DNA from: Kluyvera sichuanensis
GTDB lineage: Bacteria > Pseudomonadota > Gammaproteobacteria > Enterobacterales > Enterobacteriaceae
Assembly (NCBI RefSeq): GCF_014218705.1
Contig: NZ_JABBJF010000016.1
Span: 1 to 64,000 of the forward strand
Direction: 5' to 3'
DNA: 64,000 bases
Shown in pieces: positions 19,010-29,886 of this stretch (its first letter is position 1; each line of letters opens with the position of its first letter). A model generated the notes under the pieces. It ran no database searches and was not told where the DNA came from. It saw only the letters and a list, made by a program, of their open reading frames with translations. Made by a program: the position numbers and the translations under genes.

Positions 19010-21511
19010 ATGGCGTTGGTTGTTGAATTTGTCTGCGAATTACCGAACGGCGTGCATGCTCGCCCGGCCAGCCACGTTGAGACGCTGTGCAACACGTTTA
19101 GCTGCGATATTGAATGGCATAACCTGCGTACGGATCGCAAAGGCAACGCCAAAAGCGCGCTGGCAATTATCGGCACCGACACGCTGTCAGGCGATAGCTG
19201 CCGCCTGCTGCTGAACGGTGCAGATGAGCAGAACGCGCATCAACGTCTCTCTGCCTGGCTGAAAGAGGAATTCCCGCTGTGCGACGCGCCGTTGGCGCAG
19301 GTTGCCAACGTAGAGCAGGAAGCGCTGCCGGAATCCCTGACTCGCCTCAACCCAACGCTGTTCCGCGCACTGCCGGTCTGTAACGGCAGCGCGGGCGGTG
19401 TGCTCACTCGTCTGGCCGCGCTGGATCTCAATAATCTCGGCGAACTTCCGCCCGCGAAAAATGCGGAACAGGAACAAGCTGCGCTGGATAGCGGCCTGAC
19501 ACGGCTGGTCAGAACACTGGAACTGCGGTTGTTAGACAACGACAGCACCGCCAGCGCTATCCTCGAAGCGCACCGCTCGCTGGCCACCGATACCTCGTTA
19601 CGCCAGCATTTACTGGCGGGCGTAAATAACGGCCTGAGCTGCGCGCAGGCCGTCGTTGAGAGCGCCAACCACTTCTGTGCCGAATTTGCCCGTTCCAGCA
19701 GCAGCTATTTACAAGAGCGTGCGCTGGACGTGCGCGACGTCGGCTTCCAGCTGCTGCAGCATATTTATGGTGAAGACCGCTTCCCGGCACCGGGCCAGCT
19801 TACTCAGCCGTCCATCTGCGTGGCGGAAGAATTGACCCCAAGCCAGTTCCTCGAACTGGACAAAACCCTGCTCAAGGGCCTGCTGCTGCAAAGCGGCGGT
19901 ACCACCTCGCATACGGTGATCCTCGCTCGCTCCTTTAACATTCCAACCCTTGTGGGCGTGGAGATTGATGCACTAACGCCGTGGCAGAACCAGCCGGTTT
20001 ACCTCGACGGCAACGCGGGTGCGGTGATTGTCGCCCCAACAGAGGCCATCACCCGCTATTACCAGCAGGAAGCACGTGTACAGGCCGCCATTCGCGAACA
20101 GCAAAGCGTATGGCTGCATAAAGAAGCGCGCACTGCCGATGGCATTCGCCTTGAGGTTGCCGCCAACATTGCCCACTCCGTTGAAGCACAGGCCGCCTTC
20201 GGCAACGGCGCGGAGGCCGTCGGCCTGTTCCGCACGGAAATGCTCTATATGGACAGGGCCAGCGAGCCGAGCGAGAGCGAGCTGTACAACATTTTCTGCC
20301 AGGCGCTGGAGTCTGCCGAAGGGCGTAGCATTATTATCCGCACCATGGATATCGGCGGCGATAAGCCGGTGGATTACCTCAATATTCCGGCAGAGAACAA
20401 CCCGTTCCTCGGCTACCGCGCGGTGCGTATTTATGAAGAGTATTCCGCGCTGTTCACCACCCAGCTGCGCGCCATCCTGCGCGCCTCCGCCCACGGCAGC
20501 CTGAAAATCATGATCCCGATGATCTCCTCCATGGAAGAGATTTTGTGGGTCAAAGAGAAGGTGGCCGAAGCCAAACAGCAGCTGCGCAGCGAACACGTGC
20601 CGTTCGATGAGCGCATTCCGCTGGGCATCATGCTGGAAGTGCCGTCGGTGATGTTCATCATCGACCAGTGCTGCGAAGAGATAGACTTCTTCAGCATTGG
20701 CAGTAACGACCTGACCCAGTACCTGCTGGCAGTCGATCGCGATAACGCCAAAGTGACTCGCCACTACAACAGTTTGAATCCAGCCTTCCTGCGCGCCCTG
20801 GACTTCGCCGTGCAGGCGGTGCACCGTCAGGGGAAATGGATTGGTCTGTGCGGCGAGCTGGGCGCTAAAGGCTCGGTACTGCCGCTGCTGGTTGGGCTGG
20901 GAATGGATGAAATCAGCATGAGCGCCCCGTCGATTCCGGCGACTAAAGCGCGTCTGGCGCAGCTCGACAGCCGCGCCTGCCGCCAGTTGCTCAACCAGGC
21001 GATGGCCTGCCGCACCTCGCTGGAAGTGGAGCATCTGCTTGCCCAGTTCCGTATGAGCCAGCAGGATGCGCCGCTGATTACCCCACGCTGTATTTCGCTC
21101 GATAACGACTGGCGCAGCAAAGAGGAGGTCATCAAAGGGATGACCGACAACCTGCTGCTCGCCGGGCGCTGCCGCTATCCGCGTAAGCTGGAAGCCGACC
21201 TGTGGGCACGAGAAGCGGTCTTCTCCACCGGGCTGGGCTTCAGCTTCGCCATTCCGCACAGCAAATCGGAACATATTGAGCAGTCGACCATCAGCGTCGC
21301 GCGCCTGCCCGCGCCGGTAGCCTGGGGCGATGACGAGGCGCAGTTCATCATTATGCTGACGCTGAACAAACATGCCGCCGGAGACCAGCATATGCGCATC
21401 TTCTCGCGCCTGGCCCGCCGTATTATGCATGAAGAATTCCGCAGCGCTCTGGTTAACGCCGCTTCTGCCGACGCTATCGCCAGCCTGCTGCAACACGAAC
21501 TGGAACTTTAA
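19010..21511 (+). CDS. frwA: Multiphosphoryl PTS protein FrwA (HPr-EI-EIIA)
   Basis: 833 aa, identical in length to E. coli PtsA/FrwA. Three fused phosphocarrier domains are readable: an HPr-like domain (H16 in [11 protein letters not shown]), an Enzyme I domain (phospho-His H301 in [16 protein letters not shown]-binding part to about 670), and a C-terminal fructose-type EIIA (H750 in AIPHSKSEH). It can carry phosphate from PEP to FrwB/FrwD without the general PTS proteins. Start MALVVEF at 19010 follows GATAAGG; an in-frame 24-residue upstream extension lies in the operator region and is rejected. First gene of frwA-fsaB-gldA. Confidence 0.96.
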   Translation: MALVVEFVCELPNGVHARPASHVETLCNTFSCDIEWHNLRTDRKGNAKSALAIIGTDTLSGDSCRLLLNGADEQNAHQRLSAWLKEEFPLCDAPLAQVANVEQEALPESLTRLNPTLFRALPVCNGSAGGVLTRLAALDLNNLGELPPAKNAEQEQAALDSGLTRLVRTLELRLLDNDSTASAILEAHRSLATDTSLRQHLLAGVNNGLSCAQAVVESANHFCAEFARSSSSYLQERALDVRDVGFQLLQHIYGEDRFPAPGQLTQPSICVAEELTPSQFLELDKTLLKGLLLQSGGTTSHTVILARSFNIPTLVGVEIDALTPWQNQPVYLDGNAGAVIVAPTEAITRYYQQEARVQAAIREQQSVWLHKEARTADGIRLEVAANIAHSVEAQAAFGNGAEAVGLFRTEMLYMDRASEPSESELYNIFCQALESAEGRSIIIRTMDIGGDKPVDYLNIPAENNPFLGYRAVRIYEEYSALFTTQLRAILRASAHGSLKIMIPMISSMEEILWVKEKVAEAKQQLRSEHVPFDERIPLGIMLEVPSVMFIIDQCCEEIDFFSIGSNDLTQYLLAVDRDNAKVTRHYNSLNPAFLRALDFAVQAVHRQGKWIGLCGELGAKGSVLPLLVGLGMDEISMSAPSIPATKARLAQLDSRACRQLLNQAMACRTSLEVEHLLAQFRMSQQDAPLITPRCISLDNDWRSKEEVIKGMTDNLLLAGRCRYPRKLEADLWAREAVFSTGLGFSFAIPHSKSEHIEQSTISVARLPAPVAWGDDEAQFIIMLTLNKHAAGDQHMRIFSRLARRIMHEEFRSALVNAASADAIASLLQHELEL

Positions 21512-21522
21512 GAGGAAATAGC

Positions 21523-22185
21523 ATGGAACTGTATCTGGATACCGCCAACGTGCAGGAAGTGGAACGTCTGGCCCGTATTTTTCCGATTGTCGGCGTGACC
21601 ACTAACCCAAGCATCGTGGCCGCCAGCCGCGAATCCATCTGGGACGTGCTGCCGCGGCTGAAAAAAGCCGTGGGTGAAAACGGCACGCTGTTTGCCCAGA
21701 CCATGAGCCGTACCGCCGAAGGTATGGTGGCCGAAGCGCGTAAGCTGAATGATGCCGTGCCGGGCATCGTGGTGAAAGTCCCGGTCACCGCCGAAGGTCT
21801 GGCGGCGATTAAGCTTTTGAAACAAGCGGGCATTCCAACGCTTGGCACCGCTGTCTACAGCGCCTCTCAGGGGCTGCTGGCCGCGCTGGCGGGGGCAAAA
21901 TACGTGGCGCCGTACGTCAACCGCGTTGACGCCCAGGGCGGTGACGGTATCCGCATGGTGCAGGAGCTGCAATCGCTGCTGGAGCTGCACGCGCCGGAAA
22001 GCAAAGTGCTGGCAGCCAGCTTTAAAACCCCACGTCAGGCGCTGGACTGTTTATTGGCAGGATGTGAGGCCATCACCCTTCCTTTAGATGTAGCGCAACA
22101 AATGCTCGGCACACCCGCAGTAGAGTCAGCTATTGAGAAGTTTGAGCAAGACTGGAAAAACGCATTTGGGAATCTGAACCTGTAG
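21523..22185 (+). CDS. fsaB: Fructose-6-phosphate aldolase 2
   Basis: FsaB (TalC), 220 aa, cleaves fructose 6-phosphate to dihydroxyacetone and glyceraldehyde 3-phosphate. A short transaldolase-family TIM barrel; the Schiff-base lysine is K85 in [10 protein letters not shown]. It starts 11 bp after frwA with an AAGAGGAAAT ribosome site and is followed 9 bp later by gldA, so the three genes are one operon: PTS phosphoryl transfer, aldol cleavage, and dihydroxyacetone reduction. Confidence 0.96.
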   Translation: MELYLDTANVQEVERLARIFPIVGVTTNPSIVAASRESIWDVLPRLKKAVGENGTLFAQTMSRTAEGMVAEARKLNDAVPGIVVKVPVTAEGLAAIKLLKQAGIPTLGTAVYSASQGLLAALAGAKYVAPYVNRVDAQGGDGIRMVQELQSLLELHAPESKVLAASFKTPRQALDCLLAGCEAITLPLDVAQQMLGTPAVESAIEKFEQDWKNAFGNLNL

Positions 22186-22194
22186 GAGAAATGT

Positions 22195-23298
22195 ATGGAT
22201 CGCATTATTCAATCACCAGGTAAGTATATTCAGGGTGCCGACGTTATCACACGTCTAGGTGACTATCTGAAGCCAATGGCCAATAGCTGGCTGGTCGTCG
22301 GCGATAAATTCGTGCTGGGATTTGCCGAAGAGACGCTGCGCAAAAGCCTGACCGGCGCGGGCCTGTCCGTTGAAATCGCGCCGTTCGGCGGCGAATGTTC
22401 ACAGAACGAAGTTAACCGTCTGCAGGACGTGGCGAACAGCGCCAAATGCAGCGCCATTTTAGGTATCGGCGGCGGGAAAACGCTGGATACGGCCAAAGCG
22501 CTGGCCCACTTTATGAATCTGCCGGTGGCGATTGTTCCCACCATCGCATCTACCGATGCACCGTGCAGCGCACTCTCCGTGCTGTACACCGATGATGGCG
22601 AATTCGACCGTTACCTGATGCTGCCGCACAACCCGAACATGGTTATCGTCGATACCAAAATCGTCGCCGGTGCCCCTGCGCGCCTGCTGGCTGCTGGGAT
22701 TGGCGATGCGCTGGCGACCTGGTTTGAAGCCCGTGCCTGCTCGCGCAGCGGCGCCACCACCATGGCAGGCGGGAAATGCACCCAGGCCGCGCTGGCGGTC
22801 GCTGAGCTTTGCTACAACACGCTGATTGAAGAAGGCGAGAAAGCCATGCTGGCCGCCGAGCAGCACGTGGTGACGCCAGCGCTGGACCGCGTCATTGAAG
22901 CTAACACCTACCTGAGCGGCGTCGGCTTCGAGAGCGGTGGTTTGGCGGCTGCGCACGCCATTCATAACGGCATGACGGCAATTGCAGACGCACACCACTA
23001 CTACCACGGTGAGAAAGTCGCGTTTGGTACCCTCACCCAACTGGTGCTGGAAAACGCGCCGGTGGAGGAAATTGAAACCGTCGCGGCGCTTTGCCATAGC
23101 GTTGGGTTGCCAATCACCCTGGCACAGCTGAGTATCAAAGAGGATATTCCGGCGAAAATGCGCCTGGTGGCGGAAGCGGCCTGTGCGGAAGGCGAGACCA
23201 TCCACAACATGCCGGGCGGCGCGGACCCTGACCGCGTTTACGCGGCGCTGTTGGTGGCTGACCAGTATGGGCAGCGTTTTCTGCACGAGTGGGAGTAA
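22195..23298 (+). CDS. gldA: Glycerol dehydrogenase
   Basis: GldA, 367 aa as in E. coli, Zn-dependent NAD+-linked dehydrogenase interconverting glycerol and dihydroxyacetone. NAD-binding [13 protein letters not shown] is at about 93-105; zinc ligands are expected in [12 protein letters not shown] (Asp near 171) and in the two histidines of [10 protein letters not shown] and [17 protein letters not shown] precedes the start. It can consume or supply the dihydroxyacetone made by FsaB. Confidence 0.97.
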   Translation: MDRIIQSPGKYIQGADVITRLGDYLKPMANSWLVVGDKFVLGFAEETLRKSLTGAGLSVEIAPFGGECSQNEVNRLQDVANSAKCSAILGIGGGKTLDTAKALAHFMNLPVAIVPTIASTDAPCSALSVLYTDDGEFDRYLMLPHNPNMVIVDTKIVAGAPARLLAAGIGDALATWFEARACSRSGATTMAGGKCTQAALAVAELCYNTLIEEGEKAMLAAEQHVVTPALDRVIEANTYLSGVGFESGGLAAAHAIHNGMTAIADAHHYYHGEKVAFGTLTQLVLENAPVEEIETVAALCHSVGLPITLAQLSIKEDIPAKMRLVAEAACAEGETIHNMPGGADPDRVYAALLVADQYGQRFLHEWE

Positions 23299-23304
23299 TG
23301 AGAT

Positions 23305-23380
23305 AAGGTAGCCCGGCCGAACGAAGTGACGCCGGGATCTCCCCGGAGTCGCCGCTAACGCGTCTCGTCCGGGCTACCTT
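23305..23380. repeat. BIME-like inverted pair after gldA
   Basis: AAGGTAGCCCGG (23305-23316) and CCGGGCTACCTT (23369-23380) form perfect 12-bp outer arms that enclose two REP-type hairpins, between the convergent 3' ends of gldA and katG. Confidence 0.85.
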
Positions 23381-23393
23381 AAACCCACAAACA

Positions 23394-23425
23394 AAAATCC
23401 CCGCTTTCGCGGGGATTTTTTATAC
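23394..23425. terminator. Bidirectional terminator between gldA and katG
   Basis: AAAAATCCCCGC/GCGGGGATTTTT around TTTC: the stem is flanked by A and T runs on the two sides, so it can end transcripts of both convergent genes. Confidence 0.9.
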
Positions 23426-23438
23426 CTTCACGCCCACC

Positions 23439-25625
<2,187 letters not shown>

Positions 25626-25801
25626 TTACAGTATTTATCGTTAAGATATACACCCCTGCTGATAAGTTATAGCTGAAATGACCCACGGATTTGATAGTTA
25701 ATTCCTCTTATTTTTCCCTTGTCAGAGAGGAATTTCTGCGCAGGTCGAGCCTATCCTTACACAATTTAGGGGTAGTTGACTGTGATCGATCGGGAGAAAT
25801 G

Positions 25802-25855
25802 ATAAGAAACCCCTCAAAATATAAGGAGTTTCTTATGTCTAAGCAGGGTATTTGA
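25802..25855 (+). other. Hairpin and six-codon mini-ORF between katG and metF
   Basis: 12-bp arms ATAAGAAACCCC (25802-25813) and GGAGTTTCTTAT (25825-25836), one mismatch, form a hairpin. On the plus strand AAGGAG (25823-25828) sits in the 3' arm and is followed at a proper distance by ATG TCT AAG CAG GGT ATT TGA (25835-25855), a possible MSKQGI peptide. Alternatively the hairpin is only the 3' end of the metF transcript. Confidence 0.35.
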
Positions 25856-25868
25856 ACACGAACCGTAG

Positions 25869-25894
25869 GCCGGATAAGCGCAGCGCCATCCGGC
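25869..25894. repeat. REP element downstream of metF
   Basis: GCCGGATAAGCGCAGCGCC with closing ATCCGGC, same sequence as at 12926. Confidence 0.85.
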
Positions 25895-25900
25895 AGAATA

Positions 25901-26791
<891 letters not shown>

Positions 26792-26829
26792 TTACCTCTA
26801 TCAATCACGTGTCATTATTGTTGTGTTGT

Positions 26830-26861
26830 AAACATCTATCCGTTTAGACGTCTGGATGTAA
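26830..26861 (-). promoter_or_regulatory. MET boxes (MetJ operator) of metF
   Basis: Four contiguous 8-mers, AAACATCT, ATCCGTTT, AGACGTCT, GGATGTAA; the third is the perfect MetJ consensus. They lie 42-73 bp upstream of the metF start. Confidence 0.85.
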
Positions 26862-27069
26862 AAATGCCCCAAAAGCAGTCAGGCGTCAATAGAAAAATCC
26901 GCGTAAAAAGTGAGTTCTCTGCAATCAAGATGAAAAATATTCATCTCCACGGTGAATGGAGCAGGCTGTGCTGTCAGAAGGCCGTTTTCCGCACATAAAT
27001 AGTTTAGCTACCCTCTCACGCACTCCCCGTCTGGTCACATTAACCACACTTTCACTATGGCATAAAATT

Positions 27070-27085
27070 TGAGAACTAGATCTCA
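27070..27085 (+). promoter_or_regulatory. CRP-like dyad upstream of the PTS IICB gene
   Basis: TGAGA-ACTAGA-TCTCA within AAATT...TATTT matches the CRP consensus at 13 of 16 core bases, with one symmetric substitution per half-site. It is about 170 bp upstream of the start, consistent with catabolite control of a PTS sugar gene. Confidence 0.5.
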
Positions 27086-27152
27086 TATTTTTCACGCATC
27101 TGCCTACTACGCAAAAATTCCATTGCAGACGTTAATGACTTGTTTCACGATA

Positions 27153-27179
27153 AGTAGAACGTTCTACTATAACGTTATA
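27153..27179. promoter_or_regulatory. Twin AACGTT palindromes, probable LacI-family operator
   Basis: A perfect 16-bp palindrome AGTAGAACGTTCTACT (27153-27168) abuts a perfect 12-bp palindrome TATAACGTTATA (27168-27179). Both are centred on AACGTT, like the E. coli MalI operator GATAAAACGTTTTATC. TACTAT (27165-27170), a possible -10, is inside the pair, so binding would block transcription of the downstream IICB gene. Confidence 0.75.
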
Positions 27180-27240
27180 CCTAATATAAACAGGGTTACT
27201 AAAAGCACGCACGAAGAGGCGTCTATCGGGGGAAATCAGT

Positions 27241-28740
27241 ATGAGTCTGATTCAAAGTGTTGTTAAATCGCTTTCCAAACTGTCGATGATTGGCCGTGCG
27301 CTGATGCTGCCGATCTCGCTTCTGCCCGCTGCGGGCTTGCTGCTGGCGTTCGGGGATAAATTCCATCTGCCGCTGATGATGAACGCCGGTGGGATTATCT
27401 TCGACAACCTGCCAATGCTGTTTGCCATCGGCTCTGCCGTCGGCCTGGCCTCCGAATCTGGCATCGCGGCGCTATCTGCCGCCGTCTCCGTGTTTGTTAC
27501 CAACATCACCATTAGTACCGTGCTTGGCATTACGCCGGAAATGGCGGCACAAGGCGGGAAATACGCCATGGTGGTGGGTATTCCTACCCTGCAGATGGGC
27601 GTCTTTGGCGGCCTGATTTGTGGCATCCTGGCAGCGTGGTGCTTTAACCGCTTCCACAAAATGCAGCTGCCTGAATTCCTTGGCTTCTTCTCCGGCAAAC
27701 GCTTCGTGGCGATTGCCACCGCGCTGCTATCGTTCGCCCTCGGCTTGATTCTGCCGTACATCTGGCAGCACATTCAGGCGGGTATCGACGCGCTGTCGGT
27801 GGTGATCAACGGTGATAACCAGGCGGCCTCGACCTTTATCTTCGGTCTGGTTGAACGTGCGCTGATTCCGCTTGGCCTGCACCACATCTGGTATCCGTCT
27901 TTCTGGTACTCCTTCGGCGACTACACCACCCACGCCGGTCAGGTGATCCACGGTGACCAGACTATCTGGTTCAAAATGCTGGAAGAAGGGGTGAAATCCT
28001 TCAGCAGCGATACCTACCAGAACGCCGGTAAATTCATGCAGGGCGAGTTCCCGCTGATGCTGTTCGCGCTGCCTGCTGCCTGTCTGGCGATGTACCATGA
28101 AGCACATACCAAGAATAAAAAAATCGCCGCCGGTATCCTGTTCTCCGCCGCGCTGACCTGCTTCCTGACCGGGATCACCGAACCGGTTGAGTTCACCTTT
28201 ATCTTTGTGGCGCCGATTCTCTACGTCTTCAACGCCATCATGGCCGGTCTCTCCTACATGGTGATGTACCTGCTGCATGCGCATATCGCCAAGTCGTTCT
28301 CGGCCGGGCTTATCGACTACATCTCCTTCGGGATCCTGCCGTCGTTCAACGGCTATCAGACCAACTTCCTGAATGCGATTATCGTCGGTATTCCGATGGG
28401 GCTGATTTACTACTTCACTTTCCGCTTTGTGATTCGCCGTTTCGACGTCAAAACGCCGGGCCGCACGGAAACCACGGTCAGCGCCAACGACAAAACTGAT
28501 GAAGACCTGGCAACGGAAATTATCGACCTGCTGGGCGGCGAACATAACATCGCGTCCGTAGGCTCCTGCATTACCCGCCTGCGTCTTGAAGTGGCGGATA
28601 AAGGGCCGGTGGACAAAGATGGGCTGAATAATATCGGTGCTCGCGGGGTCGTTTTCGTCGGCGATCACGGCATTCAGGTGATATTTGGCGCGCGAGCGCA
28701 ATTTATCGCGGAAACCATGTCGACGATGATTGGCAAATAA
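27241..28740 (+). CDS. PTS EIICB, maltose/glucose family (MalX-like)
   Basis: 499 aa. Residues 1 to about 400 are a polytopic EIIC with the glucose-family features GRALMLPISLLPAAGLLLAF, GITEPVEFTF and a sugar-site loop; residues about 415-499 are an EIIB domain with phospho-cysteine C443 in VGSCITRLRLEV. There is no EIIA, so it probably uses the glucose-specific EIIA (Crr). It resembles MalX of E. coli malXY more than PtsG, but no MalY-like or phosphoglycosidase gene is adjacent, and the substrate cannot be read from sequence. Good GGGGGAAAT ribosome site. It sits between metF and metL, where E. coli has nothing. Confidence 0.85.
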   Translation: MSLIQSVVKSLSKLSMIGRALMLPISLLPAAGLLLAFGDKFHLPLMMNAGGIIFDNLPMLFAIGSAVGLASESGIAALSAAVSVFVTNITISTVLGITPEMAAQGGKYAMVVGIPTLQMGVFGGLICGILAAWCFNRFHKMQLPEFLGFFSGKRFVAIATALLSFALGLILPYIWQHIQAGIDALSVVINGDNQAASTFIFGLVERALIPLGLHHIWYPSFWYSFGDYTTHAGQVIHGDQTIWFKMLEEGVKSFSSDTYQNAGKFMQGEFPLMLFALPAACLAMYHEAHTKNKKIAAGILFSAALTCFLTGITEPVEFTFIFVAPILYVFNAIMAGLSYMVMYLLHAHIAKSFSAGLIDYISFGILPSFNGYQTNFLNAIIVGIPMGLIYYFTFRFVIRRFDVKTPGRTETTVSANDKTDEDLATEIIDLLGGEHNIASVGSCITRLRLEVADKGPVDKDGLNNIGARGVVFVGDHGIQVIFGARAQFIAETMSTMIGK

Positions 28741-28761
28741 TCATAAGATTATAAGCGGTTG

Positions 28762-28797
28762 GAGGTTCCCGTCCCTGATGGGAGCCTCTTTGTTTTC
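28762..28797 (+). terminator. Terminator after the PTS IICB gene
   Basis: GAGGTTCCC (28762-28770) pairs with GGGAGCCTC (28780-28788), followed by TTTGTTTT. It separates the IICB gene from the regulator 42 bp further on and may reduce read-through. Confidence 0.8.
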
Positions 28798-28829
28798 TGC
28801 AAATGACGTAGCGGCTCAGGGAGTGATTT

Positions 28830-29846
28830 TTGAAGAAGGTCAGCATAATTGATGTGGCAAAACGGGCGGGCGTTTCCGTCTCCACCGTGTCGCTGGTGCT
28901 TCGCCAGAAAGGCAAAATCTCCGATGCCACCATCGAAAAAGTGCAGACCGCCATTCATGAGCTGGGCTACGTTCACAACGTCGCCGCCGCTAACCTCCGT
29001 TCGAATACCTCTAACCTGATTGGTCTGATCCTCCGCGACTTCAGCGACAGCTTTTCCATCAAAGTGATGGCAAGCATCGTGCAGGAGTTGGAAGCGCAGG
29101 GCTACATGGTCTTTCTCGGCCAACCGCTAAACGAACATGAACACCTCGAGCGCTGCCTGCTGTCGTTTAAGCAGCAAGGCGTTGCCGGTGTGATTTATCT
29201 GGCATCCGATGTCCGCAGCGACACTCTGCCTGCGCAAATTCGCCAGTGCCCGCTGCCGCTGGTCGTCGTCTCGCAGTCGCCGATTAAAGACGAGTGCAAC
29301 CGAGTGCTGCGCGATAACCAACAGGCGGCCAGCCTGGCGACACGCTATCTGCTGGAGCGCGGTCATCGCTATATTGCCTATCTCGGTGGCCTGGAAAACG
29401 ATCTCATCCGCCAGCAGCGTCTGATGGGCTTTCGCAGTACCCTCACCCGCCTTGGGATCGGCTATCGCGAAGAGTTCAGCCCTGCCTGCGGCAATGATAC
29501 CTATGCTGCAAGCGTAGCCACGCGCCAACTGCTGGAAAATAACAACGCCATTACCGCGCTGCTCTGTCATTCACCGGATGCCCTAATCGGCTGTATTGAT
29601 GGGATTCATAAGGTGGGGCGTACGGTAGGTAAAGATGTCTTTCTGACGCAGCAGGTCGCGCTGATTGGCTTTGAAGATATGCTGCACATCAACCTCACCT
29701 CACCGGCCTTTACCTATGTCTCTTCCGCCAGCGAAGAGAGCGGGCGGCAGGCGGCAACGCTGATGATCCGCAAACTCAAAGAGCCTGCGTTAGAGAATCA
29801 GTCGATTACGCTTTCCGGTCAGTTGGTGACGCGCGAGTCAGCCTGA
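28830..29846 (+). CDS. LacI-family regulator (MalI-like)
   Basis: 338 aa, N-terminal LacI HTH (SIIDVAKRAGVSVSTVSLVL, residues 5-24) and a periplasmic-binding-like effector domain. Start codon is TTG with GGGAG upstream; no ATG gives a complete HTH. It resembles E. coli MalI, and the twin palindromes upstream of the IICB gene have the matching AACGTT centre, so it most likely represses that gene. Here it is downstream and co-oriented, whereas E. coli malI is divergent from malX. Confidence 0.85.
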   Translation: MKKVSIIDVAKRAGVSVSTVSLVLRQKGKISDATIEKVQTAIHELGYVHNVAAANLRSNTSNLIGLILRDFSDSFSIKVMASIVQELEAQGYMVFLGQPLNEHEHLERCLLSFKQQGVAGVIYLASDVRSDTLPAQIRQCPLPLVVVSQSPIKDECNRVLRDNQQAASLATRYLLERGHRYIAYLGGLENDLIRQQRLMGFRSTLTRLGIGYREEFSPACGNDTYAASVATRQLLENNNAITALLCHSPDALIGCIDGIHKVGRTVGKDVFLTQQVALIGFEDMLHINLTSPAFTYVSSASEESGRQAATLMIRKLKEPALENQSITLSGQLVTRESA

Positions 29847-29853
29847 GAGAGGT

Positions 29854-29878
29854 GCCGGACGGCGCAGCGCCATCCGGC
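29854..29878. repeat. REP element after the MalI-like gene
   Basis: GCCGGACGGCGCAGCGCC with closing ATCCGGC, between the convergent regulator and metL. Confidence 0.8.
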
Positions 29879-29886
29879 AACCAAAG

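Noticed and set aside
19973-21496. 507-codon open frame antisense to frwA
   Set aside because: It lies wholly within a conserved PTS gene in the opposite strand, has Gln/His/Arg-rich composition typical of GC-rich shadows, no ribosome site and no recognisable domain.
25664-25705. OxyR operator of katG
   Set aside because: ATAG-like tracts are present but I could not align the full four-block OxyR motif by eye, so it is mentioned only within the katG entry.
27727-28701. 324-codon antisense frame in the PTS IICB gene
   Set aside because: Same reasoning: the sense gene has clear EIIC and EIIB motifs.
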